Positions 22,755-34,314 of a stretch of DNA of 64,000 bases are shown piece by piece (the first letter of the stretch is position 1; each line of letters opens with the position of its first letter). A model generated the notes under the pieces. That model searched no databases and was not told where the DNA came from. It saw nothing but the letters and a program-made list of their open reading frames with translations. This stretch comes from Lonicera japonica (lineage: Eukaryota; Streptophyta; Magnoliopsida; Dipsacales; Caprifoliaceae), in assembly GCA_021464415.1 (NCBI GenBank), contig CM038467.1, positions 29,319,248 to 29,383,247 of the forward strand. Reading direction: 5' to 3'. Both the position numbers and the translations under genes were made by a program.

Positions 22755-25335
22755 CAACAGATGGGGCAATTCTATTTTCATTAACCAATTTCCACAATAC
22801 AACCCATATACAAACTAACATAAATGTTCATTACGAATGTCCTATTCTATAGAGATACGGGTTTTAATAAACTCATCCCACTTAGATGATGAGTTTAATT
22901 TTTTTCATAAAAGTGAAAAAGAAGTCTTCTTAAACTGGAGTAAGAATCTATTAAATTGTAGTGATATACGAGGGCGTGTACCAAGCAAGATAGATTTTAA
23001 ATATGTAACGGCATAGTATTGCAACAAGCAAGATAGATTTTAGATAGCATTGAGAGAATTTTAATTTATTTCTTTTTAAGTAAGTTTGAATTGTACTTTA
23101 TTTCTCAATACCAACCCAAATATTTACATTACTATCATATATTTTTTATTTATATTTTTGGTTTCTATATAAGGGAAGGTTCAGTTTGAAATATTTGTTA
23201 AGCAAAAATTGTTTTTCTTAATTATTTAATTTTGATTATTGAATTCAATTGATTAATCTAACATGGATATAGTATTCAGTATTAATTTTGATTATTGAAT
23301 TCAATTGAAACAACAATGAGCCACACTAAGACAAGGATGGTAGAAGAATGGACTATCGAAGAAGTGGCCTTTAATGTACCGGGCTTATCCGTGGACTGTT
23401 TTATTCCACCCGCTGAACTAATAAGATTTGGTCATTCTGGTGAAGTGCGTGAGAAATCACACAACAGATACGGGAGAAATGTGGTTTTCAAGATGGATAT
23501 TTAAAGATAAGAATTGGATTTTGCAGGGCAAATCATTCTCTAACTGGTAGCTTTTTAGTAAAAATAGATTGACGAATTTGAGTGAATGAAGAATTTTGAA
23601 ATTAGTTGCAAGTCCCTACGAAGCGGTAAATATTATCGGGATGTCTTTGGGAACTTTGAAAATCTTACTACTCTCGATCAAGAGGTTTATTATGTGATCT
23701 ATGTGTTTTCCTTCAGAAAATGGAGGTTCGTTTTCCCTAATTTGCATATTTTTTTTGTTATGTAAAATTTCCTATGTAAGAGATGCGCATATGTGATTCC
23801 TGAGGATCATATGTTTATGATTTTGTAAAATTCTCGTGCCTCCTTCGTATGCATTCATAGTTGGTAAAAAATGGTTGACTGATTTTTTTTCTTCAAGTTT
23901 TTGGGTGATAATATTGGTTCTTGCGTGATGAAAATGATCCAAAAGGTCTAGAACAGCTAATGAAGTTGTATAGGACTCCTTTAAAGTGATGAAAATCAAT
24001 CTAGAGGAGAGTTCAAGAAATCGGTGGTTTAAAAGAACGATCTAGCTCAACTAGTTTACTCTAGGGTGATTTTGTAGGATATGCCAAACGGTATGTCAAA
24101 ATAAGGGACCCAAAAATTAAAAACTAGGCAAATATTATATCTCAAAAAAATTCTTTTAATATATTATATATTCAAAATTAATTTGTGAAATTTTTTGTCA
24201 ATACCCCTTTAATGACCTCTAATTTGATATTGCACCTTACATTTTAAAATTTTTAACTTTTCACCCACAGTTACCTATTTATTGTGAGTATTGCTCATAC
24301 TTGCTTGCAGTCTTGCACAAGGGAATTCACGGACCATTAATTATGGGTATTTTGGTCACTTTCTTTATTTATTAATAGGACTTAATTAACAAAAATAGAT
24401 AACGGTAGAGTGCAGTGGTTAAAAGTGGGAAGCAAACACAAATATCCCAACTATTTTTAACTTTTTTCAAATTTAAAAACATTTTTTAAAATAAAACAGA
24501 TAAGTCAGGTATCAACTCAAACACCATTACTGCCTAACCATAAAAAAAAAAAACTAATTGAATTTATAATAAAATAAAATTTTAAGCCGATGTATTTAAT
24601 GTATAGTTCCTCTTATAGGTTTTTGTAAAGTGAGCTTATATATAATATTCTTTCAAAATTTAATTACTTGATTCAGGAATTGTATTACTTTTGATGTTAT
24701 GGTACGACATTTTTCTCATGTACATTAATCACCATATTTGATATGAGTTATGCATGATAATTGAGATGATAATTGAGATCATACTTTCTTGGAGTTGCAT
24801 ATATATAGCACAAGATTTAAATGGGGGAATAAAAAATATAATGGTTATGACAAATCAATATATATTTCTTTAAAGTAGTATAGATACATACACGTATATG
24901 TTTGAAGTTTCGTTTTTTAAATTTGATATTTTAGATTGTGAAACAATTAAATAAGATATAGGAGGAAGCTAAATGTAAACCTCCACGAGGAGGTAAAAAA
25001 TTCGTTAAAACAATGTAATGTCTAGAAAAGATTTAAATAGTTTAATCCGCTTGAATATATAAATATATCAATATTGTAAGGCATATGGGCATAACCTTCA
25101 TTATAAATGTGAGAACCGCCTTGAATGCGAGAAAGCACATTCTAGAAACTAATCAGAAATTATCAATGCACTAATTTTTAATTAAAGTAATTAGTGTTGT
25201 TATGGTGAAATACTAATATTAATATAATAGTATTTTAATGCACTAATGTTGTAATGGTGAAATACTAATATTATTTTAATGACAAAAAACTTACGATTTA
25301 TGGCTATTAAAATAGATCCCACTAAAACTTATGAT
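22755..25335. other. Gene-free AT-rich stretch with dispersed repeat pieces
   Basis: Pieces of a dispersed family are visible: 22755-22830 ('caattctattttcattaac') is matched near 38898-38975, and 24690-25010 resembles 38480-38800, 53690-53960 and the triplicated units. The 26-bp repeat 'ttttgattattgaattcaat' occurs at about 23230 and 23286. Small frames at 22411-22704 (minus) and 23295-23504 (plus) have no recognisable domain. A TATA-like 'ctatataaggga' lies at about 23166. Confidence 0.5.
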
Positions 25336-25339
25336 TTAT

Positions 25340-26333
25340 TTGGAAATCTATTGAGTGGATCTTAAAAGAACACAAGATCCCTTAATGATTGATAAATTAA
25401 GTGAATCATGAGTTGTGTTACCACAGTTTCTTATCAAATTTTTGATAAATGGTAAGCCTACCAAGCCGATTATTCCATCTAGAGGAGGTTTAAGACAAGG
25501 GGATCCTTTGTCCCTATATCTCTTTATCATGGCTATTAATACTTTATTGAAGAATATCTAGAGACTAGCCATTGATAAAAAGATCAAACCTCTGAGAATT
25601 GCAAGAAATGGCCCTATCATCCCAGCTATAACTTTTGCAGATGATTGTATTTTATTCACTTCAGCTAGCTAATAAAGATTCATTAGTAGCCCTCAAGATC
25701 CTTAATAAATTTTGTATCAGCTCCGGACAACAGATTAATTTGGCAAAATCTGCCATCTATTTTGGTACTAATACTTCTAAGTTTCATAGAAGGCAAGCCA
25801 AGCAATTATTAAATATAAAAGCATCTAAAAAACAAGATAATTACCTTGGCATGCCAGTTATAAATAGCAGAGTTACTAAAAAATTATTTGAACAAATATC
25901 AGAAAAAATGGATACTGAACTTAATGTTTGGTACACGAAGTATTTATCTATGGCAAGAAGGGCTACACTTATAAACCCAACTCTCTAAACCATGCCTTAC
26001 TATATTCCATGTTTGTGTTTAAACTAGCTAAAACTGTACAATATGAAATTAAGATTAAATGATTTTTATGGAATAACACATCAGATAGTAATAAAACTCC
26101 AATCATGCTTCGACAGACTATTATTAAGGATAAAATAAATGGGGGGCTAGGCATTAAAGACATTGATGCTATGAATAAAGCTTTTGTCATGAAAAAATTG
26201 TGAAGATTGATTGGTATGAACTTACTAGTATCTCTATGGGCTAGAACTTACAAGGCAAAATACTAACCTAACAGCAAATTACTCACCCTAAATATAGACT
26301 TAAAAGCTATTTCTTGTGAGTTGGTTTGTGTAT
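25340..26333 (+). pseudogene. LINE reverse transcriptase fragment
   Basis: Frames across this stretch encode the middle and end of a non-LTR reverse transcriptase: 'RGGLRQGDPLSLYLFIMA' near 25483-25535 (block 4), 'ITFADDCILF' near 25625-25657 (catalytic block 5 with FADD), then 'GQQINLAKSAIYFG' and 'DNYLGMPVI' typical of the thumb. 'ARRATLINPTL' follows at 25950-25985 and 'INGGLGIKDIDAMNKAF' near 26130-26180. In-frame stops occur near 25560 and 25986 and there are frame changes. A CACTA transposon sits at its right edge. No 5' part and no poly(A) tail are visible. It is separate from the 3.9-5.0 kb LINE. Confidence 0.82.
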
Positions 26334-26344
26334 TAACATTACAC

Positions 26345-26815
26345 CAAAAATCATCTTAAGGGACTGATTTTTTTTCATCAGTTGCTTAAGTACTTCTTAA
26401 GCGACTAACTTTACAATCCGTCGCTTAAGCATGCTTAAGTAACTACGCTTAAGCATGCTTAAGTGACTACACTTAAGCAATTAGATTTAATTAGTTCCAT
26501 AAGAGCCTCTTAAGCGACAATACTTCAGCGAGCACCCTTTGTTAGTCGCCTAAGAGACCTTATGCGACTATACTTAAGAGACTGACATATGTTCGTCGCT
26601 TAAGAAACCTTATACGACTGCACTTAAGAGACTGGCCTATGTTTGTCGCTTAAGAGATCTTAAGCGACTGAGATTCATATGTTAGTCGCTTAAAAACTTT
26701 TGACCAAAACTGCTTAAGAGACTGAGTTTGCATATTATTAGTCGCTTAAGATCTCACTTAGGCGACCGACAATGCATTCTCAGTCGCCTAAGTGTCTCTT
26801 CTTTTAGTTTATTAT
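26345..26815. repeat. Left subterminal repeat array of the CACTA element
   Basis: More than 15 copies in both orientations of 'cttaagcgact' or close variants ('gtcgcttaag', 'cttaagagactg') fill this stretch. In known En/Spm elements, subterminal motifs bind the TNPA-type protein to pair the ends; that role is inferred here. Confidence 0.85.
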
Positions 26816-27285
26816 AAAGCCTTTTCTCATAATGCATTTTGGTTGAAGGAGAGGCTATTTGGGCGATTTTGATGATTTATGTACAAGACAAATACTTCAA
26901 ATAAGTTCATATCTATTATCATTATAAATTAAACACAAAATATTCACAATATCAAGGAAGCACAAATACGTATTTTATATGATATAATACTACACTAATT
27001 AAGGATATGATGAATCTTTAAAAATTAAGGATTTGATACTTGAAATTAAGATTTCTTTATATATATATATAAACTTAATTTTAATAAAATATATCATTCT
27101 ATATCTATATCTATATTTATAAAAGTACAAATAATTTAAGTGATTTTCTCTTATTTTTTTTGTGAAGATAGTCTAATCAATATATTTAACTTCTATTAAT
27201 TTTTTTATAATTTTTTAGAATAAATAATATATATATATATATATATAATAATGCATATATATTTCGTGAATAAATAATAGGAAAC

Positions 27286-28700
27286 ATGGGTGCTGCTTTT
27301 TCATTTCGTGAATCTTACAATACAACTTTTGTTGATAGTGTAAATGATGTTAATATTAGAGTTCATGTTGACCGTATTGCCAAAGCTGCAATGGACAAAC
27401 TAGAGAGGATTTTTCCTTCAGCTTTCTTTACCATCATGATCCATCTCATGATTCACCTTTCCGAATAGGTCCTGCTTACGGTCCTGTATATTTTACCTGG
27501 ATGGTTCCTATCAGTGTTTTAAAACTCACCGAGTAGGACCGAGAACTCGCTTATAACTCGGCACTCGCCAGCAAAACTAGTCGAGTATGCCTACTTGGTA
27601 GGCTTTACTCGGCCAATGGAAAACTCGGACTTTACTTAGTAAAACTCGCCGATTTCTCACAAGTTGTAAGACTCGGCGAGTATTATTTTTTTTAAAAAAA
27701 AAAAAGGGGGGTAAGAAGAATAGGGAAGACGAAGAAAAAGAGAAAAAAAAAAGGAAGAATAGAGAGAAAACCTTGCATTTATGTGAGAGAGAGAGAGAGA
27801 GAGAGAGAGAAAGGTAAAGAAAAAGTGATCAGACATCAAGGAGAGAGAGTACCCGATTTGCTGCTACCGGCGGCGAGTTGGGGGAAGAAGAAGAAGAAAA
27901 AGAAGACGGAGGATGTCGGTGGAAAGGAATAAAAGAAAAGGGAGGAAGATATATATATATATATATATATAATATAATTTTTATATATAGATAGATAGAG
28001 AAAAAGAACCCGACCTTCTCTATTTTTTCTGACATAAAAATTGAAAGTGGAGGAAGATCGGAACATTAAAAGGCCCATAATATTTTATTATGTATTAAAA
28101 ATAGTGGTGGTAAACAAAACTAAGCTAATGTGGAACTTATTTATTTAGAAGCCCGTTCACTTTTTATATTGGGCTTTCTAATATTTAATAAAATATGTAT
28201 AAAATATTAATATTTTTTATTTATATGCATGTTTGGTGTATGTATGCATGAGTTTTTATCATATTATATTATTTAGAATATTATTTATATTAAATTATAC
28301 TTTATCCGATTTTTTTCGATTAATCCCCGAGTAAATGAAAACTCCTTACTCCCCACCTCGCTGATCGAGTCCCGGGTTCTAGAACACTAATTCCCATAGA
28401 AAGATAACTCAGAACTAACATTGTTTAAAACCGCCACTTGCGAAGGATGAAACCGCTACTCCACAGTTTGAAGTACAAGAACTCTATCAAGAGTATCACA
28501 CGACTTACATTACTATATCTAGTTTCACCATCGAACTTGGTGATCTACCACGAGTGGAAGTTCTCGATCATGACGATGATGAGGACGATGCATAAAAGTT
28601 TAACAATGACGTCTTAAACGATGATGACGAAGATGCAGAAGGGTTTAACAATGACATCTTAAACGATGATGCGGATAATGATGATGATGATGATTATTGA
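27286..28700 (+). pseudogene. CACTA transposase (TNP2-type) C-terminal remnant
   Basis: The frame 27286-27468 encodes 'AAMDKLERIFPSAFFTIMIHLMIHLSE', split here by me as 'ERIFPSAFFTIMIHL' plus 'MIHLSE', the signature of the DUF4218 domain that ends En/Spm transposases. Reading continues out of frame to 'WMVP' at 27505, where a hAT-like element is inserted, and resumes at 28390 ('attcccat'). The tail 28440-28700 encodes 'FEVQELYQEYHTTYITISS' and an Asp-rich end with two similar Asp-rich blocks. The catalytic N-terminal part is missing. A stop at 27466, a frame shift and the insertion make it dead. Confidence 0.7.
27512..28389. mobile_element. hAT-like non-autonomous element nested in the CACTA transposase
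   Basis: The left end 'cagtgttttaaaactcaccg' and the right end read inward, 'tagtgttctagaacccggg', form an imperfect terminal inverted repeat. The flanks 'gttcctat' (27504-27511) and 'attcccat' (28390-28397) agree at 6 of 8 positions, fitting an aged 8-bp target duplication. Inside are repeated 'ctcggcgag/actcgcc' phrases, (GA)n at about 27787-27810, an (AAG)-rich run and (TA)n at 27950-27972. No transposase. Confidence 0.65.
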
Positions 28701-28769
28701 CATGTACTGATTTATAATTTCTTAGACCGATTTCACTATTGATGTAATAAATAAAAAAATAATCTTCTT

Positions 28770-29250
28770 CACCATTTTTTATCATTTTTTATCATTGTTG
28801 TTAGTATTATTATTATTAAATAAATAAATAAACTTTTTCAGCATTTTTTTCATTTTTTATTATCCTTATTATTAAATAAATTAAATAATTAATATATATA
28901 TATATATTAGAATTTTTTATAAGTATGCATTTTTTATTATGCATTTAGTGCTTGTTTGTATAAGTATGTCTTATGGTATGCATTTTTAATAAGTAATCTT
29001 TTTTAGCATTTTGTTTTCATTTTCTATTAATTAAATAAATAAATAAATAAATAATATTTTTCAACATTTTTTCATTTTCTATTATTATTATTATTATTAA
29101 ATAATTAATTAATATTTTTCAGAATTATTTTTCATTTTCTATTATTATTATTATTATTATTATTAAATAAATAATGTTTTTCAGAATTATTTTTCATTTT
29201 CTATTATTATTATTAAATAAATAAATAATCTTTTTTAAAATTATTTATTT
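28770..29250. repeat. AT-rich minisatellite (~65-bp units)
   Basis: At least five tandem units share 'tttttcagaattatttttca' or a variant, 'ttttctattattattatt' and 'aaataaataaataat'. Units differ mainly in the number of ATT and AAAT steps. Confidence 0.8.
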
Positions 29251-31534
29251 TGACTTAAGTGACTGATATTGATTAATGTTAGTCGCTTAAGTAATTTTCA
29301 AGCGACTGATTATGTATGTATCTGTTGGTCAAGACAATTTTTTTTAACAAAAAATTTAGCAGGACTCTTTCCCTCTATCAAAATTTCACCACGCCCAAAT
29401 CCAAATAAAATTTTAACTCTCAGTATCCCTCTTCTCAAAACTCTCACTTTCACTTCACATCTCAAAACCCTCACTCTCACGTCTCTGCCCACTCGTCTCC
29501 TTTAGCCACAGCACCACCTCTGATCCTCCACCATCACCACCACCAGCCCTAGTTTTGCTGCTCTTACTCTATTCTCTCACACACTCAAGGTATCTCATCA
29601 CCACCATTGAAATCTCTCTCTCAAATTCTTGCCCTATTCATCAAATTCGACCCACCTTCACGCTAATCGCTCTCTCCAACCAAGCACCTCATTGGTTCTT
29701 TTCTGTATCAAATTTGAGCCCTAGTTCCTCTTTCACGCTTTAAGGCACCTCGTTGGTTCATTTTTCCATTAAATCCGAGCCCTAGAATCTGGAGGTATGA
29801 TTGTATTTTCTTTGTTTCTTCTTTTGTCAGTGAGTTGATTTAATTAATTAATTTCTCACAGTTTTTGTGATCTTACGGTTGGTTCTCTTTGTGTACGTGT
29901 TGAGTGTGGCTTCCTAAGTTCATTATATTGAAAGCTAGCTAGTCTAGATTTCAAACATTTTTTGTACGATGCATTATATTCAATAAATGCATCGTTGATT
30001 CCTTAATCATTTTGGACTGTGGTTTAAACAAATTAAGATTTTAAATGCTAGTAAACTAATAAATGTCCCAAAAGTTATAGTCCACATTAATTTTAGGGGC
30101 ACATGGAGTCTAAGGGAGGAAAAATGATAATTATTTGCAATGTATTTACCCTATATATACATTTGTTTGAAGTGGATCTTGCTCATTATTTGAGGTGAAA
30201 AATTATATTGATGTGCAATAATATAATAATGCGGTTATTTAATCTATTTTTTTCAGTAGTGGATTTCAGATTTTTAGTACCATTTGTAGTTTTACTTACT
30301 CTTCGTTCTTATTCTTTGATTTGGTGTATCCAGTGCTGTGATGGGTGGGAAACTCAGTTGTCAGCTGGAATTAAGGTATGATTGCTTCATTATTTTTCTC
30401 TCATTTATCTGTTGAGATGGCGATTCAATGAATTTGAGGTCCATTCGTAATTAGCAGCAAAAAAATTTTAATTTGCAATGCGCGTCCCTGCTCAATTATT
30501 GATGGTTTTTGGTCCATCGTTGTCATATATTCAACTGATGAGATTAAATTTTCTGTTTTATTGTAATAAAATGCGTTTGATGAAATTTTTTAACTATATC
30601 AGTATCGTTCGAAATTTGACATAATCTTACTCAATTTTACGATTCTAAGTGAATCCTACAAGAATAGAATAAAAGTTGGATATGTTAGGTTGTATAATCG
30701 GCTAAAGCTTTTGAAATGGTTCAATACAATAGATGTGTAATCTTTTTTAATCTTTGTGTTGGTTATGCTCTGTAAATAACACATTAATATTGCAATTGGG
30801 ACTAAGATTATATTTGTGTTGGTTATGCTCTGTATATATATATATATTATTTACTTAATAATGAAATGACTTAATTTATCTAACAAAATATATATGTAAT
30901 TAGTAGAAGAGAATACATATATATATAAATAATGGAATGACTTAATTTATCTAACAAAATCTATATGTAATTAGTAGAAAAGAATACATATATATATATA
31001 TATATATGCATATGTTTGTATGTATACTTTCACTAGTGTAGACTCATATATAGATAAATAAATATGTGGTTAACAAATGGGCAATAAGTGGAGTCAAGAG
31101 AGTCATTTTTTTTTGTCTTTATCATCCTCATTATGTGAACTCGAGTTATTCTTGAAAAAGAAGTGAGTGAGTGATTGATTGACGAATGCTAGTGATTAAA
31201 TGCATTAGCAAATTTAGACGCAACACAAATAAAAGCCATGCTTCTACGTATACTTGGCAAAGCAAACCCCAGTACATTAACAGGACACAACTCAACACAG
31301 AGTTATAATTTATAAGTTAATGGGACAAGTCTTAAATGTTTTGGGTAGCATTGGTATAGACCCAATTAAAAAACAATAAGGTAATAGGTCACTTCACATT
31401 CGTTAACAAGAAAATAACCATTAAAACCCAATAACAATATAAATTACTATATATATATATAAGTATATATGTTGGGGATGGCTCTTGTAGAAAAATGAGG
31501 CGACTTTCATTTAATAATATAGTTATTAGATTAA
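29250..31534 (+). other. CACTA interior: subterminal-like motif, possible 5' leader and introns
   Basis: 29255-29310 has three copies of the 'cttaagtgact/gcgactg' motif inside the element, away from its ends. 29390-29780 is pyrimidine-rich like a transcribed leader. Candidate splice signals appear near 29793, 29839 and 30376 ('aattaag|gtatga'), with a short frame 'MGGKLSCQLELR' at 30339-30376. A 76-bp tandem duplication lies at about 30853-31004 and a 24-bp repeat, 'tttgtgttggttatgctctg', at 30754 and 30815. I read this as the upstream part of a TNPA-like gene, but no continuous coding sequence is visible. Confidence 0.35.
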
Positions 31535-31942
31535 TTGTCATTGGATTGTTATTTGCAAGAGAAAATGAGAGCCAGAATGACGGTTCTCGTACAAGAACAA
31601 AAAGCCGAACACCCCCTGCGCAAGGAAGGTGCGGACGAAATGACAATTACTCTCCCACTTGCATCACCAGTGAGTGTTATCGAGGGAGAGATTGGTACGA
31701 CGAGAGGGACGACGGTTTCTGACTTGGGAAGATCAAACCTAAAGTTGCCTAAGGGGAGAGGTAAAGTGCGAGCATCTACTTCTGAGTCAATCTTAGAGGA
31801 GAAGGTCAAGTCTCAGGATGACCAACTCAAGGCAGCGAATGAGCGCATTCGTCAACTTGAGGGACAATACGCAGATATTCATGAGATGCTGAGGTAGATT
31901 AAGGAGACCCGTGAGGCGGTGACTAGTTCGAATACCAGTTAA
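31535..31942 (+). pseudogene. TNPA-like (plant transposase, Ptta/En/Spm) C-terminal fragment
   Basis: A 120-codon frame ends in a coiled-coil stretch (about residues 88-120: 'ILEEKVKSQDDQLKAANERI', then 'RQLEGQ') typical of the C-terminus of the PF03004-type second protein of CACTA elements, which binds subterminal repeats. The stop at 31895-31897 is a TAG where CAG would be natural. Reading beyond it gives 14 more sensible codons to TAA at 31940-31942. This looks like a recent nonsense mutation. No N-terminal DNA-binding part is seen. Confidence 0.5.
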
Positions 31943-32274
31943 ATATGAACTTGTTTATTTAACCAAATTTGTACTTTTGTGACTTTTGTTATTAGACTCA
32001 TATTTTTTGTGAACAAGCTTTTTAATGTTGTAAGTGAACTACATTTAATGTTTTTATGTTGTTTGTGAATTACATACTTGTATTTGTGTTGACTTTCTAT
32101 GTGAACACTTGTTGAAATCGTATTGGTTTGAATTTCAAGTTTGGCTGTGAATTGGTTTGAATTGCAAGTTTAGCTGTGAATTGGTTTGAATTGTAGGTGT
32201 GAATTGACTTGAATTACAAGTTTGGCAAACCTGTAGGTTGCTAGAAATGCACATGCTTGTGAAATGGTAATTTT

Positions 32275-32705
32275 TCACTTAAACGACTGACATAGCAATT
32301 GTCAGTCACTTAAGTGGCCAGCTTAAGCGACTGATAAGTAAAGGCAGTATCTTAAATGACAAATTTTAAGAGATTGAGAAAGCCTTGTTAGTCGCTTAAG
32401 CTGGCCTAACTTAAGAGAATGACAAAGCCATTGTTAGTCGCTTAAACTAGCCTAGCTTAAGCGACTAAGTTATTTCCTTTAGTCGCCTAAGCCTTAAGCA
32501 ATGGAGTTTTAGTCTGCGGCTTAAGAGTCTCCTAAGTGACTGACCCATATTTCTCATATTTCTCAGTCGCTTAAAAACTACAGCCACTAAGTTTATGCGA
32601 CTATACTTAAGCGACCGACAGTTAATCGCTTAAGACTTAAGAAACAGAGAAGAGGTCTTAAGTGACTGTAAGAGTCAGTCTCTTAAGATCTTTTATCACG
32701 TAGTG
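32275..32705. repeat. Right subterminal repeat array of the CACTA element
   Basis: About 15 copies of 'cttaagcgact' variants in both orientations, mirroring the left array, end at the terminal repeat 'cactacgtgataaaaga' (inward). Confidence 0.85.
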
Positions 32706-32759
32706 TAATGAGATTAGAAAGGTTGGTAAGCCATAGGCCTTAAAAAGCCTATTGAAGCT

Positions 32760-33442
32760 ATTTGTTCAAGCTGCAACAGTTGACTATTGATCATCTAAAA
32801 GTCGACTGTTGAGAGTAACAATCAATTATTAGATGCTTGACAGCAAGAAACTTTGTTTTTCATTCCAAAAACCTACAAAAACATATACTACCTATTTCAA
32901 ACAGTTATAATCCATTTGTAGTTATTTATACACTTGAAAAACACCTTTTAATACAACCAAGGATCTAGAAAACAATCTTAAACTTTATCTTCAATCTCAA
33001 GCATCATCTTCATTGATTTCAAAAGCAAACTTGTCTATTTGATTTAAGCAATCCATTTTCTTATCCCTTGATCAAATTTCTCTAACTCTAGAGCAATGTA
33101 GTGAAAAGAATTAATTTTGTATGGAAGTTTAATTTTCGCCCTTAAGAAAATCGGTTAGTGGAATTTCTCAAGGGAATTACTAGGGTATGGACATATGGTA
33201 TAAATAATTGAACCGCATAAACAAAACATCGTTGACTTATTCGGTTTTGTCTTTCTCAACCCAAGCTCTTTAATTATCAATGTTCATATTTGATCTTGTT
33301 GTTGTATTTGATTACATTGCTAGCTTCCCTAATATACAATTTTGTATTTATTTTTTCTTACTATATCTTTAGAACTTTATAATTCCGCAATTAGTTTTAA
33401 ACAACCCTATTCACCCCATCTAGGGTTGTTTTCCGACCAACA
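32760..33442 (+). mobile_element. Probable copia-type LTR remnant
   Basis: The right end 'caaccctattcaccccatct' followed by 'agggttgttttccgaccaaca' is the typical end of plant Ty1/copia LTRs, preceded by a Phe/Leu-poor AT-rich leader. The left end is uncertain; 'tgttgagag' at about 32808 would give TG...CA ends but no target duplication. No internal coding region is attached, so a solo or truncated LTR. Confidence 0.5.
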
Positions 33443-33483
33443 GTATATTAATTTTAATTGGTTAGATTTTAATATAGCAAGAT

Positions 33484-33934
33484 TGGGGCATCTCCAACCG
33501 TTGTGTAAAATTTAAAGTGTAATAAATCTTATGTATCAACTTATATTTGCACAAAACTTAAAAAGGTATGCTCCAATAGTACCTTGTGTAAAATTTGAAA
33601 TAACCAATTGGTTGCCAACATATGCTACATGCGATTTTCCATAATTTTTTGTTGAATATAAAAAAAAAATTATAATCACAATAAATCTTGTTTTATAGGT
33701 CTTGATGAGTACATTTCAAATATATTTTTTTTTATTGGAATCCATTATTTGTATTAAAAGTTATTGTATTTTAAAACTTTATAAAAAAAATTAAAGAGTA
33801 ATAAAGTTAATATGACAATGTAATTTGGAATTGCATTTTACACAACAATTTTTAAAAGACTACTAAAAATATTTTATAAACTGTGTAAAATTTACATAAA
33901 ACAAAAATTTAGAAAACTACTAGAGATGCTCCAA
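33484..33934. mobile_element. MITE with 'gagcatctcc' termini
   Basis: The left end 'ttggggcatctccaac' and the right end read inward, 'aattggagcatctctagt', are imperfect inverted repeats. The interior is AT-rich with repeated 'tgtgtaaaattt' phrases. This terminus is common among plant Tourist/PIF-like MITEs. I could not confirm a target duplication. Confidence 0.65.
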
Positions 33935-34314
33935 TTAAAACAATGTCCTTTCATTATAGAAATGATCTTATCAATTGTAGGCCTAGGATTTTATAAATGT
34001 AAATACTTTTTTGTGTAAAAAAATGTTCATCAATAAATAGAACATGAGAAATTTTTCCTCTTTTTCTATAACTCAAAGAAATTTCAGTTCTTGTGAAATC
34101 ATTGAGGAAACCCAAGGTTTTGTCATAGCAGACGTAAGTTCCGAATTTAAGATTCGTCTGAATCGATGTCAACTTAATTTATTTTTTTAACCCTTCAGTT
34201 AATGTTGATCACGGGGTCATTTATACATTAATTACCGATCACTAGTCTCGAGACTCTTCCTCATTACTTTTTTTAGCATAAACGTCGAAAGTAAACACGC
34301 AGACTACTGATAAA

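Larger units (their letters stand above)
26337..32705 (+). mobile_element. CACTA (En/Spm) transposon, degenerate
   Basis: The right terminus read inward is 'cactacgtgataaaaga'; the left is 'cattacaccaaaaatca', one base off the canonical CACTAC start. The 3-bp target duplication TAA flanks both ends (26334-26336 and 32706-32708), as expected for this superfamily. Both ends carry dense 'cttaagcgact' subterminal repeats. Internal remnants correspond to a TNP2-type transposase (27286-28700) and a TNPA-like protein (31535-31942). With damaged coding regions and a damaged left terminus it is presumably immobile. Length 6369 bp, including a nested hAT-like element. Confidence 0.87.

Noticed and set aside
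23295..23504. 70-codon frame downstream of a TATA-like 'ctatataaggga'
   Set aside because: Amino-acid composition is plausible but no family is recognised and no exon continues it; insufficient support.
25015..25340. Possible upstream continuation of the LINE at 25.3 kb
   Set aside because: I could not find reverse-transcriptase motifs before about 25400, so the boundary was kept at 25340.
29269..29743. Two Leu/Ser/Thr-rich frames inside the CACTA element
   Set aside because: Pyrimidine-rich leader-like sequence; no domain and no consistent codon pattern.
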